NCBI RefSeq assembly: GCF_033115175.1
Contig: NC_084831.1
Span: forward strand, 8,838,540-8,902,539
DNA length: 64,000 nucleotides
Source: Lepus europaeus
Taxonomy: Eukaryota; Chordata; Mammalia; Lagomorpha; Leporidae
Reading direction: 5' to 3'
This document shows positions 32,444 through 42,955 of this stretch, piece after piece. Numbering within the stretch: the first letter of the stretch is position 1; each line of letters opens with the position of its first letter. Under the pieces are notes generated by a model. It worked only from the letters and a program-made list of their open reading frames with translations, had not been told where the DNA came from and made no database searches. A program made the translations under genes and the position numbers.

Positions 32444-35275
32444 CCTCGCCTGCCTCCCTGTGGGGGCCCTGATGGAGACCCCTTGCTTGTCGACCTTAAT
32501 GACTGCCTTGGATGGACCTGAAGCGCTGCTTACCCAGAAGGTTTCTCCCAGGTGAGGATGACCCGGGCAGCCTGGTAAGGAGCGCCCCTCGCATCCAGCT
32601 AAGGGATGGGTCAGGGGAGTGGAGGGCCATGAAGGGGACCAGGGGCCTCTGATGGTGCCAGTGAGGAAGCTCAGCGGGGCCTTGACAACACTGCCCAGTC
32701 TAGGAGGTGATCTTTGTCTGTGCAGGATTTCCTGTGACAGCTGCAGCGACAGCTGGCGTTTACCTGCCTGCTCTCCCAGGTCCTTCCAGGTGCTCGTAGA
32801 AGTGGGGTCCCAGCCAGGTAACAAGGGGACAGGGCAGGGGAAAGGGCGGAAGGCGGGCAAGGAGGCAGCTGGGCAGGACGTGAGGTAGCTCTCTGCTGGG
32901 CAGTTCACTCTTGGTCTAAGTTCTGAGACTCCTCCCCGTTGTGTCCACAGGGGGTGGAAGCTGCGAGTGCTGGACTTCCGGGATGTCCATCATGTTCTAG
33001 AGTGTATGGTGCGCAGGCGTGGTCTGTTCCTGCTCAGCAAAGGCCAAGAGTCAGAGGGAAGCGGTGCAGGAGGGGCCGAGGACAAGGGCTCGGCAGCCCT
33101 TGAAGGTGGTTCTAGACCTGGGCTTCGAGGGTAAAACCCTGGACAGACCCCTCCCCTGCCTGTCTGTGTGGGTGCAGCAGAGGATTGGTTTCCTGCGTGT
33201 GGTCTGGAAAGGGTGAAGATTTGAACAGTGCCCATCGGAAGGATCTGGAAGGTCCTGGGCATGGTGGAGCTGGGCTCTGTCTAGGAGGGGCAGGTGCATT
33301 GCCCTGGGAACGGTCCCCTCTGGCCAGGTTTGCTCCTTCCCTGGGCCAATGAGAAGCCTTCATACACCGCTTCTCTCCCACATCTGCGTCTCTGCCTCCT
33401 CTTCCCCAAAGAGAGGGAAATCATTTTTTTTATATTTAAAACATAAATTTCAAAGATTTTATTTATTTTATTTGAGAGGTAGAGTTCAGACAGGGCGAGG
33501 GAGAGACATAGAGAAAGGTCTTTGTCTGCTGGTTCAAACTCAAATGGCTGTAATGGCCAGAGCTGCACTGATCCGAAGCCAGGAGCCAGGATCTTCTTCC
33601 CAGTCTCCCATGCAGGTACAGGGGCCCAATGCCTTAAACTATCTTCTTCTTTCCTAGGCCATAGCAGAGAGCTGGATTGGAAGAGGAGCAGCCTGGACTA
33701 GAACCAGTGCCCATGTAGGATGCCAGTGCTGCAGGCAGAGGATTAACCTGCACCATGGCGCCGGCCCCAGAAGGAAAATCTTGTGGCTGAATTCAGCTCT
33801 CAGTTCCACAAGCTAGACCGCCTTCGAGAGCTGTACATGGACTCTGTCCCCTTCCTCGAAGGCCACCTGGCTCAGGTGCTCAGGTAAGGAGAGCCGGTGA
33901 GGTCCTTATGAGGACTGTACTAAAGGCTTCCAGGACCACAGGCAATGCCTTGGGTATCTCCTGCCTGCCTGTTGCTGGTGGTGTTACCATGGCATGAACA
34001 CCAGAACCTAACAGGAGATCTTGTTCAGCGCTCAGTTGTAAAGTGAGGTCTCCCAGAAACACTCAGGCTAAGGTGGGGTGGACGATGCAGAAGGAGATGC
34101 CGTGCTGGGGAGCCGGGAGCCTCTGATCTGGTGAGGGTGGGCTTGTGAAGTCTTCACTAGGAAATGCATTCCGGTTAAGGCGCTGGCAGGTGCAGAGGGC
34201 ATTGACGGAGGGACGCATCAAACGGGATTCAAAATACTCACGACCTGTGTGAGAGGACGGAGCCTGTGGCTGTCTCCCACACCCCAGTGGGGCAATTAAC
34301 GTGTGGGACATGAATGGTTCTGGAGAGAAGGACTGTGCAGTGTGGCTGAGGGTTTGTGACCCATGGATGGAGTGAGCCCTTCCGGCTGGTCACCCCAGCT
34401 GATGCCGCTCCATGCTGCTTGGGTTTATCTTTGATTCCTTGGCCCACTAGCCAGGTCTCACCCAAAGCGGTGGTGCTCTGCTCAGCCGGGTAGGAGAGGG
34501 AGCTTTCGAGAGTTTACGAAGCTGACCTTTCTCCATCACACAACCTAAAGGGGGCTGACCTGCAGGACCAGCATTCTGGGTGTCGGCGTGCTTGGATGTC
34601 AGAGGGGTCTTGGGCTTTGGGGCCGGGACAGAGGAGCTGTCTCCCACCATGACACCATCCCCCAGGACCACCTGTCCCAGAGCTAACACTTACCTGTCTT
34701 CAGGTGCCTGAGCGCCCCCTGGAGGCTCTGTCCATAATCAACCGTGTGCTCTCAGTAGCAGATCTCATGAATTTGCCCCAGTGCCCGACATCTATGAGCT
34801 GAGACACCTGTACCTGAGCTTCGTCCCGCTGACCAGCCTCCGTCCCGAGCCCCTCCGAGTGCTGCTGGAGTACGTAGCGGCCGCCCTGAAGACCCTGGAC
34901 TTCCTGGACTGTGAGATCACTGACTCCCAGCTCGATGCCCTCCTGCCTGCCCTGAGCCGCTGCTCCCAGCTCACCAAGCTCGGCTGCCTGGGGGATGACC
35001 TCTCCATGGCTGGGCTGGAGAACCTGCTGTGCCACACCGCACAGTTGGACACGTTGCCCCCGGAGCTTCATCCGTCCCTCCAGAGATCCACGGCACCCCG
35101 AGCGCTGCCCACCAATGGAGGCTCCACTAACTCCCCACTGGGCTAAGTACGACTCTACATTGTTAAAGCACTCCAACAATGTCTGATGTAGACCATGCCC
35201 TGTGCTGATTGTAGCTACCAGGCCACGTATAGCATGGAGCCCATCAGCGCTACTCTGTGCTCCTGTCTTGTTTGA
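32444..35275 (+). pseudogene. PRAME-family pseudogene, copy B (front of N-terminal exon deleted)
   Basis: Exon 2 remnant (32444-32551) reads ACLPVGALMETPCLSTLMTA up to SPR with donor GTGAGG; its front half is replaced by a truncated C-repeat. The central exon starts at 32951 (acceptor CCACAG) with GWKLRVLDFRDVHHVLE, the PRAME WKLQVLDLR motif. It soon meets TAA at 33132 and later shows SLGQ...SLHTPLLSHICVSASSSP in a shifted frame. A C-repeat at about 33440-33768 interrupts it. It resumes with ENLVAEFSSQFHKLDRLREL and ends at 33883 before GTAAGG. The last exon starts at 34704 and carries the leucine-rich repeats (KTLDFLDCEITDSQLDALLP). The frame is broken by a missing base in the CCCCC run near its start and another near 34790. 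The tail remnant ends at TGA 35273-35275. No intact product is possible. Confidence 0.9.
33440..33768 (-). mobile_element. C-repeat SINE inside PRAME central exon, copy B
   Basis: Antisense copy splitting the exon between the SPKR-type segment and ENLVAEFSSQ. Confidence 0.95.
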
Positions 35276-35765
35276 TGTGTGTGTCAGATCCCTCCTCCTG
35301 GGCACCTGGATGTGGGCGCATCATAGCGGGAACACGCAATCCACTGTGTCAGAGTAAGCGGGAAAAGGAAAGATCCAGCAGGGGGAGCTGTGGACAAGGA
35401 TGAGCTGTCTGGGAGTCCAGGCCCTCTAGAACTGGACATAGGGATCCGAGTCTGCAGAGAGGGGTTGGGAGGGAGTTATGCTGGGTGCTTGGTTATAAAG
35501 AAGCTGCAGAAGTAAAGGGAATCTCGGCGTGACCCTTACGTCCATTGTCGATACACCTGGTTGCTCTGTGTCAGCCTCAGAAATTGCTAGTGGCTGAGGG
35601 AAAAGCGGGACTGAGGTGTCTCATCCGTGAGGCTCGGCCCCCGGAGCTCTGGGGGACAACATACAATGGGGCCGCTGTGACCATTCCTCCCATTCTGCAC
35701 TTGTCTCTGGGCTTATTTCTGTGCTGTCGAGTGAGTTAACACCATAGGACTGAGGCCGCTGCTGA

Positions 35766-35965
35766 GGCTTAGTGGGTGCCTGTTCAAGTCCCAGCTGTTC
35801 CACTTCTGATCCAGCTCCCTGCTAATGTCCATGGGAAAGCAGCAGAGGATTGCCCAAGTACTTGGGCCCCTGCCACTCAGAGTGATGCGAGCTGGACACA
35901 GCTCCTGGCTCCTGGCCTTGGCCTGGCCCAGCCCTAGCCACTGGGGCCATCTAGGGGTGACCTGG
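35766..35965 (+). mobile_element. C-repeat SINE, truncated, spacer 2
   Basis: Sense copy lacking its first part (starts GTGGGTGCCTGTTCAAGTCC) and its tail. Confidence 0.92.
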
Positions 35966-36283
35966 AGGGAAGGAACCCTGGGGCAGGGTTGGAAGGCGTG
36001 GACCTTGGGTGAATTCTGGGAATTCCATTCCTCTGGGGAATATGGACCCCTCCCGCTCGTGGACAAGGCGGGGGAGCCAGGTCGAATAGGACCCCTGCTG
36101 CACACAGAGGTCACAGGTGAGGGGACAGGGAGAAGGAAGTAGTGTCCAGGAGACCAGCCCTGCTGGGCCACAGGTTCCCAGCCCGGGGGCCCCTCTGATG
36201 AAAGGGGAAGTTTTGTTGCAAATAAACTCGCTTTCACCTTTGTACCCTCTCTTCTACTTTTCTCTTTTATTTATATTTTTAAG
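35966..36283 (+). repeat. LTR-like 3' segment with AATAAA, spacer 2
   Basis: Close copy of the segment at 31410, with AATAAACTCGCTTTC near 36220. It was multiplied with the array. Confidence 0.4.
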
Positions 36284-36318
36284 ATATATGTGAAAGTCAG
36301 AGTTACACAGAGAGAGGT

Positions 36319-36358
<40 letters not shown>

Positions 36359-36616
36359 GAGGTCTTCATCCGCTGGTTCACTCCCCAATCTGCCACAAGG
36401 GCAGGAGCTGCGCCAATCTGAAGCCAGGAGCTAGGAGCTTCTTTGGGGTCTCCTATGCAGGTGAATAGGTAAACACCTGGGCCATCTTCCACTGCTTTCC
36501 CAGGCCATAGCAGAGAGCTGGATTGGAAGTGGAGCAGCCAGGACTCGAACTGGTGCCCATATGGGATTCTGGCGCTTCAGACTGGGATTTTAACCCACTG
36601 TGCCACAGCGCCGGCA
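36284..36616 (-). mobile_element. C-repeat SINE, spacer 2
   Basis: Antisense copy with a (GA)n run near 36328-36356. Confidence 0.95.
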
Positions 36617-37281
36617 AGAATAGTTTTGAAGGTATAGTATTGTTGGCTTTTGTAAGTCTGTGAGGACAGAGTTACCCGGAAGACCCAAGTGGGTGCAGCC
36701 TAGTGTAGCCTGAAATGGTGCATTTGCCTACCTATAAGGGATGTGCGTGGGAATCCACATCCCTGGGTGTTTCTCACCACTCTTCTAAATGCTCTGTGAT
36801 ATTAATGTATGGCTTTCTAGCTTCTCATTAAAATTTTGAGAAGACAACAACGGACACCCAACTTAGGGACAACTGTGTAAAGTTCCCTGGCCGTGTCACT
36901 GGTTGGAACGGAGAATGTAGACTCTGTTGGGCCACGTGGCACCCTCATTCCCTTTGCTCAAGGGCCTTGAGTGGTGATCAGAAATTTTTCTCCAAGAGTG
37001 GGGATTCGCTTTCAGGTATTGGGACTGGGAGTCCGTGGAGCAGTCATTGCAAATGGAGGGGCAGTGGCCACCACGCTCGTGCTGGGGCTAAGTGGGAGAG
37101 ACATGACTTTGGGTCACCAAGCTGAGATTGGAATGGGCATGGACTAGGACTCCTCCCCACCGCTGGCAGAGGGGCAGTGACGGGCTCCCTGTGGGCTCCG
37201 AGTCGGGAGAACGTGGGGAGCTGGCACGGCCTGAGGACGACGCTCCCAGCTGTGTTCTCCTCGGTAGAGTTTTCCCTGCAG

Positions 37282-40270
37282 ATTCCTGGGGAGCATCGGT
37301 CCCCATGCAGACCCTGGAACTGGCAGAGCAGAGTGGAACAGAGCGGAACAGAGCCTGCTGAAGGCTGCGGAGCTGCTGCTCCTGGGGCCCTCGCTGGGAG
37401 ATACACTGAGATCATAAAGCTGTGGTCCAGGCCTGGCCCCTGGCCTGCCTCCCTGTGGGGGCCCTGATGGAGACCCCTTGCTTGTCGACCTTAATGACTG
37501 CCTTGGATGGACCTGAAGCGCTGCTTACCCAGAAGGTTTCTCCCGGGTGAGGATGACCCGGGCAGCCTGGTAAGGAGCGCCCCTCGCATCCAGCTAAGGG
37601 ATGGGTCAGGGGAGTGGAGGGCCGTGATGTGAGCCAGGGGCCTCTGATGGTGCCAGTGAGGAAGCTCAGCGGGGCCTTGACAACACTGCCCAGTCTAGGA
37701 GGTGGTCTTTGGCTGTGCAGGATTTCCTGTGACCGCTGCAGCGACAGCTGGCGTTTACCTGCCTGCTCTCCCAGGTCCTTCCAGGTGCTCGTAGAAGTGG
37801 GGTCCCAGCAGGTAACAAGGGGACAGGGCAGGGGAAGGGGTGGAAGGCGGGCAAGGATGTGCAGGACGTGACGTCAGCTCTCCGCTGGGCAGTTCACTTG
37901 GTCTAAGTTCTGAGACTCCTCCCTGTTGTGTCCACAGTGGGTAGAAGCTGCGAGTGCTGGACTTCCGGGATGTCCATCATGTTCTAGAACATATGGTGCG
38001 CAGGCGTGGTCTGTTCCTGCTCAGCAAAGGCCAAGAGTCAGAGAGAAGCGGTGCAGGATGGGCCAAGGACAAGGGCTCGGCAGCCCTTGAAGGTGGTTCT
38101 AGACCTGGTCTTCGAGGGTAAAACCCTGGACAGACTCCTCCCCTGCCTGTCTGTGTGGTGCAGCAGAGGATTGGTTTCCTGTGCATGGTCTGGAAGAGGC
38201 TGAAGATTTGAACAGTGCCCATCGGAAGGATCTGGAAGGTCCTGGGCATGGTGGAGCTGGGCTCTGTCTAGGAGGGGCAGGTGCATTGCCCTGGGAACGG
38301 TCCCCTCTGGCCAGGTTTGCTCCTTCCCTGGGCCAATGAGAAGCCTTCATACACCGCTTCTCTCCCACATCTGCGTCTCTGCCTCTTCTTCCCTGAAGAA
38401 GAAGGAAAATCATTTTTTAAAATATTTAAAACATAATTTTTAAAGATTTTATTTACTTTATTTGAGAGGTGAGTTACAGACAGGGAGAGGGAGAGACATA
38501 GAGAAAGGTCTTCCGTCCTCTGGCTCATTCCCCAAATAGCTGCATTGGCCAGAGCTGCACTGATCCGTAGTAAGGAGCCAGGAGCTTCTTTCTGGTCTCC
38601 CATGCAGGAACAGGGGCCCAATGCCTTGCACTATCTTCTGCTTTCCCAGGCCACAGCAAAGAATTGGATTGGATGAGGAACAGCCAGGAGTAGAACCAGT
38701 GCCCATTTGGATGCCGGCACAGACAGCAGATGATTAACCTACTGTGCCGTGTCACCCGCCCAGGTAGGAAAATCTTGTGGCCGAATTCACCTCTCAGTTC
38801 CACACGCTGCACCACCTTCAAGAGCTGTACATGGACTCTGTCCCCTTCCTCGAAGGCCACCTGGCTCAGGTGCTCAGGTAAGGAGAGCCGGTGAGGTCCT
38901 TATGAGGACTGTACTAAAGGCTTCCAGGACCACAGGCAATGCCTTGGGTATCTCCTGCCTGCCTGTTGCTGGTGGTGTTACCATGGCATGAACACCAGAA
39001 CCTTAACAGGAGATCTTGTTCAGTGCTCAGTCGTAAAGTGAGGTCTCCCAGAAACACTCAGGCTAAAGTGGGGTGGACGATGCAGAAGGAGATGCTGTGT
39101 TGGGGAGCCGGGAGCCTCTGATCTGGTGAGGGTGGGCTTGTGAAGTCTTCACTAGGCAATGCATTCAGGTTAAGGCGCTGGCAGGTGAAGAGGGCATTGA
39201 GGGAGGGACCGCATCAAACGCGATTCAACATACTCACGACCTGTGTGAGAGGACGGAGCCTGTGGCTGGCTCCCGCACCCAGTGGGGCAATTAACGTGTG
39301 GGACATGAATGGTTCTGGAGAGAATGACTGTGGAATTCGGCGATAGTTTTGTGAATCATGGTTGGAGTGAGCCCTTCCGGCTGGTCACCCCAGCTGATGC
39401 CGCTCCATGCTGCTTGGGTTTATCTTTGATTCCTTGGCCCACTAGCCAGGTCTCACCCAAAGCGGTGGTGCTCTGCTCAGCCGGGTAGGAGAGGGAGCTT
39501 TCGAGAGTTTACGAAGCTGACCTTTCTCCATCACACAACCTAAAGGGGGCTGACCTGCAGGACCAGCATTCTGGGTGTCGGCGTGCTTGGATGTCAGAGG
39601 GGTCTTGGGCTTTGGGGCCAGGACCAGAGAGCTCTCTACCACCCTGACACTATCCCCAGGACCACCTGTCCCAGAACTAACACTTACCTGTCCTCAGGTG
39701 CCTGAGCGCCCCCTGGAGGCTCTGTCCATAACCAGCTGCATCCTATCAGAAGCAGATCTCATGAATTTGTCCCTGTGCCCGAACATCTTTGAGCTGAGAC
39801 ACCTGTACCTGAGCCGCGTCCCGCTGACCAGCCTCCGTCCCGAGTCCCTCCGAGTGCTGCTGGAGAACGTGGCGGCCACCCTCAAGACCCTGGACTTGCT
39901 GGACTGTGAGATCACCGACGCCCAGCTCAATGCCCTCCTGCCTGCCCTGAGCCACTGCTCCCAGCTCGCCAAGCTCAGCTGCCTGGGGGATGACCTCTCC
40001 ATGGCTGTGCTGGAGAACCTGCTGCGCCACACCACACAGTTGGACACGTTGCCCCCGGAGCTTTATCCATCCCTCCAGAGATGCACGGCGCCCTGAGCGC
40101 TGCCCACCAATGGAGGCTCCACCAACTCCCCACTGGGCTAAGTATGACTCTACATTGTTAAAGCACTCCCACAAAGTCTGATGTAGACCATGCCCTGTGC
40201 TGATTGTAGCTACCAGGCCACGTATAGCATGGAGCCCATCAGTGCCACTCTGTGCTCCTGTCTCGTTTGA
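37282..40270 (+). pseudogene. PRAME-family pseudogene, copy C (most complete)
   Basis: Has all three coding blocks. Exon 2 (37282-37546) follows a CCCTGCAG acceptor. By comparison with human PRAMEF genes the start codon position is no longer ATG, and the block reads LELAEQS then, after frame breaks, QAWPLACLPVGALMETPCLS. The central exon begins at 37938 and has TGG to TAG in the WKL motif. It is split by a C-repeat at 38434-38763, resumes at 38764 and ends at 38877 before GTAAGG. The last exon begins at 39698; apart from one frame jump at its C-run it stays open for over 120 codons. It shows CILSEADLMNLSLCPNIFEL, a typical PRAME repeat with the ITDAQLNALLPALSHCSQL segment, then TGA at 40094-40096. 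The homologous tail continues out of frame to TGA at 40268-40270. It has the longest surviving C-terminal repeat domain of the array. Confidence 0.9.
38434..38763 (-). mobile_element. C-repeat SINE inside PRAME central exon, copy C
   Basis: Antisense copy at the same position as in copy B, with diverged head GCCGTGTCACCCGCCCAG. Confidence 0.95.
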
Positions 40271-40511
40271 TGTGTGTGTCAGATCCCTGCTCCTGGGCAC
40301 TAGGAGGTGGGGGCATCATAGTGGGAACACGCAATCCACTGTGTCAGAGTGAGCAGGAAAAGGAAAGATCCAGCAGGGGGAGCTTTGGATGCGGATGAGC
40401 TGTCTGGAGTCGAGGCCCTTTAGAGCTGACACAGCTCCATGCTGTGCCAAGGGACTTCAAGGACTAAAAGGAGACTGGGAAATGGACATACTGACATTTC
40501 TTTTACTTTTT

Positions 40512-40686
40512 TTTTTTTTGAGATTTATTTATTTATTTGAAAATCAGAGTTACACAAAGAGAGAATAGAGGCAGAGACAGAGAGAGAGGTTTTCCATCCG
40601 CTGGTTCGCTCCCCAAATGGCTGCAACGGCCAGAGCTGTGCCGATCCAAAGCCAGGAGCCAGGAGCTTCCCCCAGGTCTCCCACAA
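40512..40686 (-). mobile_element. C-repeat SINE, truncated, spacer 3
   Basis: Antisense; ends at the same base as the copy at 30632. Confidence 0.93.
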
Positions 40687-41029
40687 GGACGCACATTTCT
40701 GGGGAGCCACGTTCTTGGGTTCTCCCAACCTTTTGATCAGCCACCTGTGCTTGAAAGGGAACAGATGGTGGGTTCAGAAGACTTTTTGCTTTGTTTCATC
40801 TGACTCCTGCCTTCTCATCTCACTGCAGGGAGTCCCGAAGGTGAGCCCTTCTCTGCTGTGTCTGTGTCGCTTCATTTTGGGAGGCCACGTTCTTGGGTTC
40901 AACTGGCTCTGTGTCTGTATCATTCATTTTCCCATAGTGTCAGTGAGATAGTTTGAGAAGAGAGCATTTCTAATTTTTCTTTCGTTTAAATGTAGCCAGT
41001 TTGAGTAGAATGCAAAGAACGTTGTCCCA

Positions 41030-41271
41030 TGTGCTGTGGCATGGCTGGTTTAACCTCTACCTGCTATGTTGGCATCCCCTGTGGGCCCCGGTTCAAGTCC
41101 CAGCTGTTCCACTTCTGATCCAGCTCCCTGCTAATGTACATGGGAAAGCAACAGAGGATCGCCCAAGTACTTGGGCCCCTGCCACTCAGAGGGATGCGAG
41201 CTGGACACAGCTCCTGGCTCCTGGCCTTGGCCTGGCCCAGCCCTAGCCACTGGGCCATCTGGGGGGTGACC
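41030..41271 (+). mobile_element. C-repeat SINE, truncated, spacer 3
   Basis: Sense copy orthologous to 31160-31409. Confidence 0.92.
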
Positions 41272-41593
41272 TGGAGGGAAGGAACCCTGGGGCAGGGTTG
41301 GAAGGCGTGGACCTTGGGCAGATTCTGGGAATTCCATTCCTCTGGGGAATATGGACCCCTCCCGCTCGTGGACAAGGCGGGGGAGCCAGGTCAAATAGGA
41401 CTCCTACTACACACAGTGGGTCACAGATGAGGGGACAGGGAGAAAGAAGCAATATCAAGGAGACCAGCCCTGCCAGGCCACAGGTTCCCAGCCCGGGGGC
41501 CCCTCTGCTGAAAGGGGGAGTTTTGTTGCAAATAAACTCGCTTTTACCTTTGTACCCTCTCTTTTCTACTTTTCTCTTTTATTTATTTTTTTA
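41272..41593 (+). repeat. LTR-like 3' segment with AATAAA, spacer 3
   Basis: Close copy of the segment at 31410, with AATAAACTCGCTTTT near 41531. It carries small differences in its middle part (41400-41460). Confidence 0.4.
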
Positions 41594-41631
41594 AGATATA
41601 TATGAAAGTCAGAGTTACACAGAGAGAGGAG

Positions 41632-41671
<40 letters not shown>

Positions 41672-41926
41672 CTTCATCCGCTGCTTCACTCCCCAATTGG
41701 CCAAAAGGACAGGAGCTGCGCCAATCTGAAGCCAGGAGCTAGGAGCTTCTTCTGGGTCTCCCATGCAGGTGCAGAGGTTCAAGGACTTGGGCCATATTCC
41801 ACTGCTTTCCCAGGCCATAGCAGAGAGCTGGATCAGAAGTGGAGCAGCCAGGACTTGAAACGGTGCCCATATGGGATGCTGGCACTTCAGGCTGGGATTT
41901 TAACCCACTGCGCCACAGCGCCGGCA
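41594..41926 (-). mobile_element. C-repeat SINE with (GA)n, spacer 3
   Basis: Antisense copy with a (GA)n run of about 32 bases at 41636-41669. Confidence 0.95.
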
Positions 41927-42041
41927 AGAATAGTTTTGAAGGTATAGTATTATTGGCTTTTTGTAAGTCTGTAAACACAGAGTTACCCGGTGGACTCAAG
42001 TGGTTCCACCTAGTAGCCCAGTAGCCCAAAGTGGTACATTT

Positions 42042-42384
42042 TTTTTTTTTTTTTGACAGGCAGAGTAGAGAGTGAGATAGAGAGACAGAGACAAAGGTCT
42101 TCCTTTGCCGTTGGTTCACCCTCCAATGTCCGCCACGGCCGGTGCGCTGCAGCCGGCACACTGTGCTGATCCAACGCCTGGAGCCAGGTGCTTCTCCTGG
42201 TCTCCCATGCGGTGCAGGGCCCAAGCACTTGGGCCATCCTCCACTGCACTCCCGGGCCATAGCAGAGAGCTGGCCTGCAAGAGGGTCAACCGGGACAGAA
42301 TCCGGAGCCCCAACCGGGACTAGAACCCGGTGTGCCGGCCCCGTTAGGCGGAGGATTAGCCTGTTGAGCCACAGCGCCGGCCCC
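42042..42384 (-). mobile_element. C-repeat SINE, young, complete, spacer 3
   Basis: Target-site duplication AAAGTGGTACATTT at 42028-42041 and 42385-42398. Empty site in spacer 2 at 36712-36725. Confidence 0.96.
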
Positions 42385-42955
42385 AAAGTGGTACATTTGC
42401 CTATGTACAAGGGATGTGCGTGGGAATCTACATCCCCGGGTGTTTCTCACCACTCTTCCAAATGCTCTGTGATATTAATGTATGGCTTTTCTAGCTTCTC
42501 ATTAAAATTTTCAGAAGAAAACAACTGACACCCAATTTAGGGACAACGGCATAAAGTTTCCTGGCCGTGTCACTTGTTGGAACGGAGAATGTAGACTCTG
42601 TTGGGCCACGTGGCACCCCCATTCCCTTTGCTCGAGGGCCTTGAGTGGTGATCAGAAATTTTTCTCCAAGAGTGGGGATTTGCTTTCAGGGTGTTGGGAC
42701 TGGAATCCGTGGATAAGTCATTACAAATGGAGGAGCAGTGGCCACCACGCTCGTGCTGGGGCTAAGTGGGAGAGACATGACTTTGGGTCACCAAGCTGAG
42801 ATTGGAATGGGCATGGACTAGGACTCCTCTCCACCGCTGGCAGAGGGGCAGTGACGGGCTCCCTGTGGGCTCCGAGTAGGGAGAACGTGGGGAGCAGGCA
42901 CAGCCTGAGGACGACGCTCCCGGCTGTGTTCTCCTCGGTAGAGTTTTTCCTGCAG

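Larger units (their letters stand above)
35276..37281. other. Spacer between PRAME copies B and C
   Basis: Contains a stretch of about 330 bases (35425-35765) that replaces the segment shared by the other two spacers and has no counterpart in the array. It is followed by a truncated sense C-repeat, the AATAAA-bearing LTR-like segment, an antisense C-repeat and the conserved 5' flank of exon 2. The young C-repeat present in the other two spacers is absent; its empty target is visible at about 36712-36725. Confidence 0.8.
40271..42955. other. Spacer between PRAME copies C and D
   Basis: Same order of parts as the A-B spacer about 9.9 kb upstream. The young C-repeat (42042-42384) is complete here and flanked by a target-site duplication, and the exon 2 5' flank (42385-42955) is retained. 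Confidence 0.8.

Noticed and set aside
32724-32815. Possible extra PRAME coding exon (LPACSPRSFQVLVEVGSQ)
   Set aside because: Vaguely like the TFQAVLDGL region, but the real exon 2 end is at 32444-32551 and the next exon joins it in the right phase; this stretch fits intron better.
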